Of a stretch of DNA of 64,000 bases, positions 27,104 to 39,300 are shown one piece after another; position 1 is the stretch's first letter; every line of letters starts with the position of its first letter. The notes under the pieces are model-generated. The model saw only the letters and a list, made by a program, of their open reading frames with translations. It searched no databases and was not told where the DNA came from. The position numbers were made by a program, and so were the translations under genes. The stretch comes from Spirodela intermedia. Its lineage: Eukaryota; Streptophyta; Magnoliopsida; Alismatales; Araceae. The stretch covers positions 129,001 through 193,000 of the forward strand of contig LR746266.1 in NCBI GenBank assembly GCA_902729315.2. The letters are read 5' to 3'.

Positions 27104-28366
27104 CGAGACGAAAGCCTATCACTGACTGCAGTGAGGGAAAAATATCAATGTACCTTCTGCCTGCAACTCCCGGAGGTTACAGTATTCCTCCCCGACCTCA
27201 CCGCCCACCCTCTCGCCATCCTCCCCACAAGCCCGAGATATGCCGGCTCACAGGGATTCAGTGCATTGGCCCACGCCAATCATCGGATTTTGTGGAAAGA
27301 TCGCAGCAGCTCTCGGAGCCGTGCTCGGCCGGCGGCGAGATAGGCTCGGCCCGGGGTCCTACCAGCTATGCTGAGGGTGGGCTGGTGACTGGGGATGATA
27401 GGGTTCCGTCGGAGAGTCAGCCGAGAGCAGAAAGGAGACGCTTTCCCGTCCCAGCGGAGCCCCCCACCTTCCACCGCCGCAGCAAAAACCGAGTATTGGG
27501 GGGGGGGGGGAGCAGAGGGAGAGGAGGGTGACAGACAGCCCCCACCTTCCATTCCAATGTGCCGCCGGCGCAACGACGACCCGAGCTACTTCGTGAATGC
27601 AGCCGTTCGATCGTCCACGTGGAGGGCGATTAAACGGCTAACTTTTTCGGGTACCGCGCCAACGCTGGTTTTGTCTAGCAGGGACCCGGAAGGGGACAAG
27701 AGCAGTTGGTTGGCCGGCGTCCGGCATTAAATTTGGGCCGGCCCGGCGTATTAAATTCGGGTCACGTCCCTCTCGTGAACCGGGCCTCCGGGGGGTATAA
27801 AAATGTGGCTGAAAAAAAGGGAGGGATGGGGGAGAAGGTAAAAGATAATGGGCCGGCGGGGCAGATGGTCCATCGGCGGAGGCATAGTTGGGTGGGCTGC
27901 CTCATTAAATTGGCCGGTCAACGATGTACCACCCGATGGCTTGACTTGACTTGACTTGACTTGACTTGACTCGACTCCGACGAGAGGGCACATCAGGCGT
28001 TGACTAATATGGTCGACAACATAAAGTGCGACTTACTTTATGTGGATGGGACTGAGGCGTCGGAGAGTAATAAGACGGGTAATTGAGCCGAATAAATTCT
28101 ACTATGATTGGATGTATTTACGTACAATATTTGCTCTTTGTTGGGTTCTAATTTCCGTTTTTAGTATGTTTCCGTTCCATAGATTTCCGTATTTGCGCGT
28201 GTATGATTATTCTTGACGTTTCGAGCCATCTGAGCACGCAAATTTTATTTTAAAAACATCATAAATTTCATTTACTAATCTCTCATAAAGTCTTATGATC
28301 GGTCTCGATGCTTGAGAAAGATTGCATCTGTTTTCGATGGGTTTGCAGTTTTCAAAGGTAGATTCA

Positions 28367-28369
<3 letters not shown>
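27104..28369. other. Lectin-gene promoter and intergenic DNA
   Basis: Upstream region of the lectin gene (minus strand), then spacer. It contains the TTGAC array listed separately and a poly-G run near 27500. GC content drops sharply after about 28050. No coding sequence recognised. Confidence 0.45.
27941..27970. repeat. (TTGAC)6 pentanucleotide array (W-box cores)
   Basis: Six perfect TTGAC units plus one degenerate unit (TCGAC). TTGAC is the core of the WRKY-binding W-box. The array lies about 840 bp upstream of the lectin start. Confidence 0.85.

Positions 28370-28409
<40 letters not shown>
28370..28409. repeat. (GA)n microsatellite
   Basis: About 20 GA units at the edge of the AT-rich repeat region. 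Confidence 0.95.
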
Positions 28410-28412
<3 letters not shown>

Positions 28413-31400
28413 CAAGGAAAACACCCACAGCACCCCATTCTAGATATGTGCCACTGTTCCAAGTAAAAGGATCATTTTTCAAAGTAAAATAAAAAAGGAA
28501 AAAATATCACAAAAGCTGAAATTATAAAAAATGATTCTCAATTCATCTCCAATGTGTTTCAACCTCTTAAGCACCTCTACAACGACCTAATAGCAGGATC
28601 AAGGTCTGACCTTGAACAACAAAGTCAAAGATGCTGCTCACATCATTAAAAGTTTCCAAAATCCAATGCCCTCAATCAATGTTGTAATCTTTAATCAATT
28701 AATGTCCAAAGATTAGACTTAAGATGTAGCACTCTACTAACAATAGCAATGAGTGCTCTAATACAATTGAATGTGCCTTTTCATAGTTGTCAGTTTGAAA
28801 TGATTAGTTAGCACTAACAAATCTACAAAATATTAAGTAGAAACTTTTCAATTTATAAAAGCAATGCCAAGGTCTCTTGGTTCCATTAATAAATCTAATC
28901 AAGGCTGACTAATATCTTGATGTTTAAACATTTACACCCTTTAGATGATAGTGAAACTCAAAGGTGTAATATTTTAAGATTTTAGTAAGCTACAATAGTA
29001 GAACCCAATATAAAACCAAGGGCTTACATTTTACTATCTTGAGTCAACATAAGTGTCAACTCACCTATTTTTAAAAAATATATTATTATTACTTATTAAT
29101 AATAAATAAAGACAATTTCATCCCTCTTGATTCCATTTTAGCTCTCTCAATCACAACTTATAATGTGCTTTGTTCATAAATTCACATTTTTATTATTATA
29201 CTATTGGTAAGTGCGAGCTACCTATACTCTATGATAGCATCACTCATGGACCATTTCAATAGTTACATCACTAGTAACATGACATTCAATAAACATCAAT
29301 TTTATAACTTTTGTTTGGTATATCACATGTTATGATTGTTTTTCTTCACATCTCACATGTACATTATTGGTGTCATTGCTTATTTACAGTTCATGATGAT
29401 TGGACTAAACATTAGATCATTCCTATTACAATATTTTCTATCATTTAGTGGGTTTAAAAAAGAAACTTGAAATGCTAGCCACAATTCTAGGATAAGAATA
29501 AATTTTAATTGATAGATTGCATCCTTGCTTGTTCTAATGCCATTATCTACCATCATAGCAACATATAAACTCATCGTTTATAGTTGTTCTTATCGTTTAT
29601 CATGCCTTGGCTGCTTTCCTTTGCCTACAAGTGATAGCTAATTGAAATCTATTACCTACACACAAACCAATAGGTTAGATATTATCAGATCCTCTCACGA
29701 AAGCATTCAGGGAAGGCTTCAAATAGTTAATGTGGATCCCGTCAAAGCTGGCACTAAACTAAAGAGGCAACTCTAATCCATTTTTTCCCTTGAATTGGAA
29801 TTACGACCTTATTGTGGAAGGAGAAGGAGAAAACAATACGCTTCCTGATTTATTGAAGATCCACTTCATATCCCGTCAACACCTCAAGCAAGCATAGGAG
29901 AGTTGAATAAGATACAATGAAACCAACTCACAAAACACATTATAACATAAAGGGGAGCAAAATGTTGATATAAATATTTATGTTTCTTTGTGAGAACACA
30001 TTGGAGTGAAAATTACATATTTGAGAAATTATTTTCAAGAAAAATGCAACTTGATTCCAAATGTTAAATGTGCTTTAAAAATTCATATCTATGAAAATAA
30101 AAGATTTGAAATGATTTTATCTCACCTATATTTTCATGGTTTACTCCATCTTATTAGTATATCAAGAAGTATATAAAGACAAGTCTACATCCTAAATCAT
30201 ACTTGACAAGAATTAATTATTTTAATCAATATCACCATGAACTATATTTCTATTGATACATTGATTAAAATATTATAGTGTCTGATGTGACTTAGTCATT
30301 ATATAATAAATCACGTAAGTTTAAAATTTATAAAACTAGAAAATACTAATTTTTGAATATTTAGTATTTCTGAAAAAATACATTAATTATAATTTCGTAA
30401 AGTTCTAAAATAGTGAGAATTTTTCAAGTCGATATATACATTTAATATAATATCGGGTAATTTTTCATGATTTTTCTCAAATAATATATATATATATTAA
30501 AATTTTAGATAAGAAATATAACTAAAATATATTTAAAATTTGTGAAAAAAGGAAATAAATGTGCGGACGTCAAGATGACATCATCACCTAACAAACATGA
30601 ATCAGACAAAAATAGAGTTCTACCTAGTGATTTCTACATAAGTAATTATATACAATTTAATTGATCAAATTAAGATTTGTAAAAGTCAGAAAAAATATAT
30701 TTTAATAAAAAATAGTTTGGTAAATTTAAATCACACAAATTATCATTAACTAAAATAAAAAATAAGTTGAAAGTAGAAAAATAGAGTTTTGACGTAACGA
30801 CAACGATGAATGAGTAATACACTAGAATCTTGAATATTCGAGACAACTATTATGCAATGTCCATAGCCTCAAAGGCTCTCTGTGGACAAGAATGACATAA
30901 GTAACTTCTAGATCTTCTTATGAAATCTAAAGATCAATGAAATGAGTTATTGAATCATTTCTAGTAGTTGTCATCTAGTGGAGCGGATAAATGACAACTT
31001 TGTGACTCTTCGATGGTTATCACTCAATAAAGAGGAGCCAAATAAAAGTGGGGCACATGTCAAAAGGCTTCATCTTCATGTCTGCATAATAAGAAAAGGC
31101 TCTTCATCACATTTCGTATGCTCTCAGTAAGTGGCAATGTCTCTTGGTAGATCGTCTTTTTCCCGACGATGATTTGATCATCGATCAATCGGAGATAATT
31201 TACTCAATAGATTCATAATCATTTTATTGTGAATCATTTAACAATTTTAATAACAATGCTCTGCGAATCACGTTGAGAAAATTTTTGTCAATGATCTAGT
31301 GATTCTAATGACTTAATCTTTCACTAACGATTTGTAAAAAAGTTGTGATAATCACATAAAAATACAAGTTTTGACTCTAACAGGATTCGAATCCACGTCG

Positions 31401-32689
31401 GTCATCTACCTGCATAAGAGAGATTGAAATAAGTAATATAATACCCTTATCAAGTGATATTATCATAAATATCTCTGTTATAATTAAGGGGTAATTTAGG
31501 TACTAAAATCTTCAAAAAATTTCTAGAGAATTAAGTTTAGTTCCACATCACTTGTATACCAAAGTCTTTAGTAAATATATAGTAATATCATATTTGTAAG
31601 TAATGAGTCCACTACGTGTACGATCACCCTTGCCTCACAATCGACTGACCACCAATGATGTGGAAAAAGAGTGACACAAATTTACCCCTATTGGTCTTAG
31701 CTGCTCGAGCCCCTACTAGCAGCTCCCCCTAACTGCACTTCCAACCTATTTGTGGGCCTGACTAGTTGGCAAGTCCCCCCCTTTTTTTATATTTTAATTT
31801 TAATTTCTTTTTTATCTTAAAAATAGAATTATAAAAATCATATAAATTTATATGAAAATATATAATTAGCCAAAAATTCACATTAATCAATTAAAAACTA
31901 CTTTTTATACTTTAATATAAATATAAGTCTAATTATCATAACTTAAAGCTAAAACTATAATATTTATTAATTATTAACTCATGATAATGAAGATTTATCA
32001 GTGTCTATGTTACTCATTTATCAAGTTTCATCTTAAAATATATTTGATATATGCAAACATTCTCAATGTTCATAATGTGTATTTGTTGTGGCTTGTGCAT
32101 AAATTGACTTAGAAGTCTCATGATGTAGAAAATATAGAGATTAATGATGGTTAAGTAAATTGACTTCTCAATGAGTTGTCGATATCAATTGACATCCTCA
32201 AAAAAAATAGTAGTGACTCATAAATTAAGTCGTGAGTTAATTAGTGATAACTCAGATTTACACCTAATGAGACCAACATCTTCTAACAAGGTCCAACAGA
32301 TACTTATGTTGGGACAAAACTATTCATCCATACTAATAGGCAAACTTGATCTCTAAGAAGTAGCAAGATTTGGTCGTATCTCTAGTGACAAAGTGTTCAT
32401 GTAAGTAAGCCTTAATTTGGGCAATACTAGTCATGTCACTATTTACATGAACATCATGGACATTGTTATTACTGAGTCATGAGCCCATGAATAGTTTATA
32501 TAACCCATGAAAAGTAGTTTATATGAAAGTGTTCATGTAAGTAAGCCTTAATAGTAGTTTATATATGAAAGATGATAGGGTCCACCGTGCACATCATGAA
32601 CTTATGAATAGTTAAGATTTCAATAAACTTCACAAATCATACTTAAAAGTTATTACTAAGTCGATAAATAACATATTTGAGAAGACATA
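28410..32689. other. AT-rich, gene-free DNA, probably degraded repeats
   Basis: Strongly AT-rich with no long reading frame and no recognisable conserved protein. 28753-28770 (GTGCTCTAATACAATTGA) resembles the reverse complement of the copia primer-binding site, hinting at another decayed element. Short direct repeats occur near 32400-32570. The leftmost copia-like codons of the next feature fade out near 32690. Confidence 0.5.
32391..32552. repeat. Short direct repeats (about 26 bp, two copies)
   Basis: AAGTGTTCATGTAAGTAAGC followed by CTTAAT occurs at 32391 and again near 32527. A second pair, AGTAGTTTATAT, overlaps the same segment, so this looks like a local duplication in AT-rich DNA. 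Confidence 0.75.
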
Positions 32690-34030
32690 TATTAACCTCT
32701 AAAGAATGTGTAAACACTCACTTGTATGTGGCAATATTGATATTTTTGGGATGAGAAATCAACTTTTATATTTTATGTCTGAGCATGACACTATACTCAA
32801 GTACTTGCAAAGTCTTCAAATATATCTTGGGTATTGACTTAGACGTAATCATTAAAACAAAGGTGTGAAAGATAAGGTGAAGGTGGTCATAAAAAATAAA
32901 ATGAGAAATAAAGTGATAGGTACAATTCTAAATACCTTTTCAAAGAACAAATTGAGGTGGTGTCAATAGACTTAAAGATGGAGTTGAGGTTGGAATAGTG
33001 AAGGCAATGAGTCTTAGTCTAATGATTCAACAAGTAGTAAGTCTACTAACTACTATAAGAGATGTAGAGGTAGATGAATTAATGGTGGAGGTGAGGGAGG
33101 TGTGGGGGTGATGGAAGTGGTGGAGAAAAATCGAGTATCCTCAGAATGTGATGTTTGTAGAAATAATATACCACCAACAATCTGAGATGTAAACTAGTAA
33201 CCCATATGCTTGAGAGAGATTTAGGAAAGAACCCTCTAAGAGTTCAGAGAGAGTTAGAAAAGATTATGAAAGTAGTCTTAAACAAAATAGACACACAAAC
33301 AACCATAGTGGAAAAGGAAAAAGATCCATATGAGAATGAAGATGACAAAGTGAAACTTCTCCCCTCAAGGGCAAAGAGAGAAGCCCATTGAGTAGGTAAA
33401 TAATTTTAATAACAACATCAAACCATAGGTAATGAGGAACTATCATCTCTATTAATAGTGTTTGGGTCACATTGAAAGGTGATGATATTTATACTTAGCT
33501 AGTTTATTCTGTTGAAAACTGTGAGTACATACTATCTAGTAAAAAAATGTAAGAAATTGAGTAGTGAGCTTGGAAGATACTTTCAACAAATAAGAGAGTA
33601 TTATCTTATTTAATAATTTTTGAAGTCAAATATATGTAAATAATAATTTTATGAAAAAATATTAAATAATAATAAGAAATTACTCAATGGAATATTTGAG
33701 ACAATAAACATAAAATACAAAAATAATCATCTAAGAAGACAATGTCATAATGATAACAAAAAAAAAAAGGTGGTGCGAGAGTAACCTCGCACATCACAAT
33801 GAACTAAGTCAAAAAGTTTTAAACTTTTAACAAAATCTAGACATATGAAGGTAACTTGTTGATGCTGACTCAACTGACATAATTCACAAAAAAAATAAGA
33901 GACAAAAAATTAATAAAGGGCTTATTAGAGTTTTGAGAGTCCAAGATGACCAAGTTTACAATGTCAAAGGATGGAGGAGTCAACGCGAGTCACTAAATGA
34001 TGACCAAGTTTACAATGTCAAATGCTTACT
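32690..34030 (-). mobile_element. Decayed Ty1/copia retrotransposon fragment, antisense
   Basis: Read on the minus strand, the six-frame translation carries copia polyprotein landmarks in order: the pre-integrase motif LGHLGLSKL, the zinc-finger-like CELCQLSQHQ, FDLVHCDV at the start of the integrase core, the integrase C-terminal VPHYLWFDVVIKIIYLLN, DLFPFP, then the linker and start of reverse transcriptase (NCTYHFISHF, ITSKSIPK). Stop codons and frameshifts interrupt it, so it is a pseudogene fragment. I found no YVDD box, RNase H, gag or LTRs, so only the middle survives. A 24-bp direct repeat (33945 and 33999) sits at its 5' edge. Confidence 0.85.
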
Positions 34031-34116
34031 CTCCTGTTGTCGCCATGAAACCCCCCTTTTTTATACTCTTTCTAATGGCCTCATTCCGCCACCTTTTTCT
34101 CCCTCACCACGAGAAC

Positions 34117-34320
34117 GCCCCTCTCTCTCTCTCTCTCCCACAGAAACCCTCTTCCCTCTCTCTCTCGCCGTCGCCACGTGCCCCTCATTTTCTTCCTCTC
34201 TCTCTCTCTCTCTCTCCCACCGAAACCCTCTTTCCTCTCTCCCGCCGTTGCCACGTACCCCCCATTCTCTCTCTCTCTCTCTCTCCCCTACCGATGCCCT
34301 CTCATTCTGCCCCTTTTTCT
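34117..34320. repeat. Minisatellite of three units of about 75-80 bp containing (CT)n
   Basis: Three tandem units, each a CT run followed by CCCACCGAAACCCTC-like sequence and then GCCGTCGCCACGT-like sequence; the third is truncated. It is a clear local duplication directly beside the copia fragment. Confidence 0.8.
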
Positions 34321-34803
34321 CTCTCAACCTTTTATTCATTCTTATCATTATTTTATTCTCTTGTTCTTACTATTCCCAAATACTTCGTAGACCTCAGCTA
34401 CCCAGCCTAAATCACCAATTTTCTTGAATCATCACCTATTATAAATTCCTCAATAATACTTGTAGATCTCAAGCCAATAGAATCAAAAAAATCACTCCAA
34501 AATCTCCTTTGGCAAGGTACGATATTAATTCCCTTTGTGAAGTGATTATTATTTTTAAATCCTTGCTCCTTACAAGAATTGAGTGAACCATAGGATAACC
34601 CTCTTTGTGTCTTTTATTGATGATCTTGACACCCTGATTGAAACTTTATTTGAATCCTTGAAAGTGTGATCCTTCTTAAGTAATTACAATCTTAATTCTT
34701 ATAAAATAAGTATGATTAACCTACTCATAATCCTCCTTTTAACCTAGTCAAGGGCAATCTTAAATCCCAACTTTCTATTCAGTATTGATATTTCTCTTTG
34801 GTT

Positions 34804-34975
34804 CCGCATCAACCAACGTGCCCGAGTATGAGAGGGGGTCGAGCGGAGGGACGACGTGTCTTAAGATGAGACGGGGTGGCGAGGAAGGACCGACGTACTT
34901 GAGGATGAGAGGAGGGGGGAGGGGGTGCCCTAAGATGAGATGGGGTGGCCGGCAATACTTGACATGTACCCCCTC
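34804..34975. repeat. Degenerate tandem repeat, GATGAGA/GGGGTGGC units
   Basis: Three to four diverged units of about 45-55 bp sharing TTAAGATGAGA or TTGAGGATGAGA followed by GGGGTGGC-like text. This is a GC-rich island in otherwise AT-rich DNA. Confidence 0.6.
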
Positions 34976-35026
34976 TTCCAAGCATAGGAAGAGATGCATG
35001 TGAGCCCAGAGAGTATGTCGTATCTA

Positions 35027-35029
<3 letters not shown>

Positions 35030-35070
<41 letters not shown>
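35030..35070. repeat. (GA)n microsatellite
   Basis: About 20 GA units. Confidence 0.95.
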
Positions 35071-35072
<2 letters not shown>

Positions 35073-36386
35073 TACAATGGATATAATAAGCCTAATAAGC
35101 CCATACAGCCCACTCACAATTATTATCAATATTTAATACCTCAACACTTACTCCATAATCATAGAAACGCCCTTACTTTATTAAAGGTATGCTAGGAGTA
35201 CTTCATCAATAGTTGATTGATATCCTTGTATATTAAGTTTTAGGTATTAGTAGTTCAACACAAGAACCAACATGTGAGGTTATGGTGGCAAGGATTTTGA
35301 TTAAGAAATGGCCACAACTATAAATCTTAATCAATTTATGTATTATGCAATTACACAACTTAAGTAGGCCCATATTTACCATTCATGTGCTATTGATATT
35401 TATTACATTCCATGGACTAAATAAATATTTATTTACCTTGAGATTTATGTTGTGATGACTTGTCTCTCCCCTATTAATTAATTATATTATCCTATCACCT
35501 AATTCAAGTTCATTAGTTTTAAAAAGAATGTAGCAAAAATCTCTTTTTCTTTATTTTTTATTATACCAACAAGCCACGTAATTCCTTAACATATCAATGT
35601 ACATAGTATCTAGTAAGAATCACTACAACACCTGCGCAGATAATGAAATTCTATTACAACGATAATAAGATGACTATGGACAAGCCAACCTAAAGCTCTA
35701 TTAATTTAGTTCTGTAAGTGAGAGCTTGTGCCCTTGCAAATTCATTGCCTTAATGAGACCTGAATACTTTTCCAAGATCGAGCTAAATTGAGTCACAACT
35801 TATTGGGGCACAATGCCATGGACCCAGCCTTTTGCAAACAGTTGATTCAAATCCATTGTCATCTTGACTAATAAGGTGGCTAATAAGTTGGGAGTGGATT
35901 CAAGATTAAAGATTACAATATATTAGATGAATCATCAATTATAATAAATATAGACAGGTTGACGCATTAGTCAACCAATGAACTAGTGAATTCCATTCCA
36001 ACCCTGAATGCTTAAAACTGGTCGATGACAAAAAACTAAGTCTTGTTAGGAAAGCTTCTCAATGATCAGGGCATCGGAGAGAAGGCCGGTTTCTGCCATC
36101 GTATCACTACAGTCGACCAGTATAGCCCTGTGCAATGGAACCCTCTGAGGCCTATCCTCGCCTGCCAACCCCTTTCTCCGCCAGCTCCTCTCCCCGAACG
36201 AAAGAAAACCATGTAAGATCTTCTGGGTCACGTTTCGACTGGTAGTTAGTGTGGCTTCAAGGCCCCCTTCTCCCCCCCCCCCCCCACCCCAAGAGGGTCC
36301 GCTGCCTCACATGATATTCCAACACCAATGGACATGTACAGAGCAGAAGGCGCAGGAATTGGATTTAACACCTTCGGTATGTGTAA

Positions 36387-39300
36387 CTATGCAGACGTGT
36401 GTGATCTCCCTGAAAGAGATTCTACCTGTTCTAGCCTATCATCCAAGTACGAACGAGAGGCATCCACAGTCCACCTCGCACCGCCCTCTTGTGCAGCCAC
36501 CACGCCTACACAGCCCCCTGAGGGAATTCTCTCAGCATACTGGCCCGAAATATCATCCTGACCATTGTCCTCAATGTACCTGCTAGGAGACCCTTCTGCA
36601 TCACTACCACCCACAAACTTTTCCAGGGCACATTCTTGAATGTCAACTGCAGTTCTGGAGCTACCCTCTTCGTCGAACTCAGGCCCTCCAGCATCCTCGT
36701 GATCACTGATTTCAACATATTTTCCGGGAGCGCCACCACCTTCCTCATTTTCAGGAGATCCTACTAAGTTAGCGAGATTCTCAACAGACCTCACCAGAGC
36801 GTGTTGTTCTTTCTCCTTTTGAATGTCGTCATGACAGCGCATCAGCTTTTCTTGTGCAGCAGGATCGGCGTCCAAAATTTCCTATATCAACACCAAAGAA
36901 AATAATGTATTAGAGTAAGCGGGGAAGCTAAAGAGGAAAACCAGGAATTCAAATGCGAAAGCAATTAGTCAATCTAGACTCATAGGACAATCTATTCGAT
37001 CAGCATAAGAGTACTAGGTAAGGTAGTAAAAATGATAGGGCAGCACCCAAACAAATACCGGGAAATCATAGAAAATGAACAGCACAAATCAGTTTGTGCG
37101 TGTCTGAAATTTCCCAAATCCAACTCACTATCACAATAAGCCTTATCCCATCAATCTAGGATCATCTAGACCTAACAAAGTGATCTGAGGATCGTCAAAG
37201 CTTCTTGACAAGATGGTTTCTAGATGTCAACCCTCAAGAAGGTGATTGTATAAACAAATCTAGCGTAATTTCACCCATGTAAGGATCCAGGACATTGAAT
37301 TTCTTTGTAGAAAAAAACCTCCCTTTTTGCTGGCGTCATATAAGCCCATACAACGTGGAAGAAACTTCAAGAGTTGCCAACGGTCTTGAGCAACATCTTA
37401 TAAGAGCAGGAACTCTTTGCACAAAAACATACATATTTTTACTCCTGGTCCTTATTGATTACTTCTGGTAATTATTTCTCAAAACATTTTACCAGTTTTT
37501 TACATTGGAATTTACCTTTTTTATTGTTCATGTGCATCTTTACACGATCGAGGTTTTATCATCAGGGAAGAACCTGCATTGAATAGGAAGATTGGCAGTC
37601 CTTAATGATTCCTAACGTACCTATCAAGTGGTGCTATTTCAGGAACTGAGCATTAAAAATGGGACAGGGAATCAGGCTACTGGCTGGCCATAAATTATGT
37701 AAAACTCGTGGAATTTATAATGTCAAATACTGAACAGACTGCATAAAAAGATTGGTAACGAAGAAAAGCAGACACTTACAATACTTCACAGCCATAACAA
37801 CTTGTGATAGAAAAGAAAAAGACAGAAAAAGCATGAGCTTGTTGCAAATAGCAATTCAAAAAATAAATATCAAAATTTAAACTTCGATTTCAAAGAAAAG
37901 AACAACTTGACAATATAAAAAGATTTTGAATTCCATTTATGATGAACATAACGATCGAAAGAAAAAGAAATTACTAGGACTCAGTGTAGAGAAGCTCAAG
38001 AAAGAATTCCATGGCTAATTTTTTAAAATGGCAGGGGTTGATCTAAGCACATCACACAATGGAATGGGCCACAAATAGCACCCACTGCCCCCAGTCCTAA
38101 AAGCGCAGTAACCATCATTATAGAACCATCCATCACTGGTCTTCTCAAGGGCAAGGTCAGTATAGACACGAGAAGCTATCACCGGTGCTGTTCCCCGGGA
38201 GAGGGTGGCCGGCAACAACCCAGAGGAAATGGGAAGGCTGCTGCCATCCCAGAAGGCGACCTGCCAGTGACCTTTGAAACCACCCATGACCCTTCCGAAA
38301 CTGGGGAGGCCAGCAAAATCTTGCAAAATGGGAATTATGACCGGTGGCCCTACCCAAGAGCATACGAGCAGCCGTCTCCCATTATGAAAACAGGAGGCTG
38401 AAAAAGGTATCCCCATTGCACAAGTAGGAAAGGGGAGCAAGGAGGAAGAACTTAAAAGAACCCGTGAAAGAGTAAAATTTAGACAGATCCTCAGACGGAA
38501 AAGAGAGGAAAGAGCCAGAAGAAAAGGCAGAATCATTTTCTACCACACTGATAACTGAATTATAACCCACATCCAGTACAACTGAAGCTCATCATCTTCA
38601 ATAAAAACCTCTTTATTTTGAACTTTGCCAGCATGGTACACATGACCCCGTAACAAATGTTTTTAACAAAATGGTTACGTCTGACTTTTGCGTTACCTGA
38701 AGAAGATATTGCCCAAATCCGAAATATAAAATTGCCATGAGGAAAAAATAAAATAAAAAATGAATACCCACTTACCCCAACCCTGTCTCTCCCGGCCTAA
38801 ACTACAAAACTATCTTAGTTCACATGGAGCACAACTATTAACGTGGCTCTCAAATTAGGAATAGTTGTAAGGGGGCATCACTGAGGAACTTTCAATGCTC
38901 TGCGCCATAACATTTTCAGCCAGTTCACACACAATCTCTCACAAAATACCGAAGGCACATGCAAAATTATGAAATTGAGCAGAAAACAAACTCAAAGATC
39001 TAATGACACACTTTTGGAGAGCATTAAACTATTATCAGTTAACAAAATAGTACACTGAGCCAACGACAGGAGATATTAGATGAAAGATTTAATCAAGCAT
39101 GAAATGTGACAGATTTGAAACGTCAATAAAAGGTAACAACCAAATCATAATATGTTTCTATAAATGACAGTCAAATCAATTGAAAAAGATATGCACATAA
39201 CCTGCTTTTGGGAGCCCTAAAGATGCATGGCAACCATAAGATCATTACTGGGTTGATAGTGAAAAGGCTCTTAGTAATGTATAGATTTAATACAGACCAC

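Larger units (their letters stand above)
34321..36386. other. Gene-free repeat DNA to the bZIP gene
   Basis: AT-rich spacer with a GC-richer island (34800-34980) and a GA array, listed separately. Around 35120-35150, ATATTTAATACCTCAACACT resembles text often seen in copia LTR regions, but no LTR pair could be delimited. The minus frame 36046-36231 and a poly-C run near 36275 lie next to the bZIP 3' end and are not assigned. Confidence 0.4.

Noticed and set aside
31376-31440. Sequence with GGATTCGAATCC resembling a tRNA T arm
   Set aside because: No matching D arm, anticodon stem or acceptor stem on either strand; at most a degenerate tRNA-derived repeat.
33997-34427. Plus frames encoding Ser/Leu/Pro-rich repeats
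   Set aside because: Produced by the CT minisatellite; the repeats translate as SLSLSL and have no gene structure.
36251-36586. Plus frames opposite the last bZIP exon
   Set aside because: The minus frame continues the leucine zipper in phase through a proper acceptor, so the plus frames are taken as shadows.
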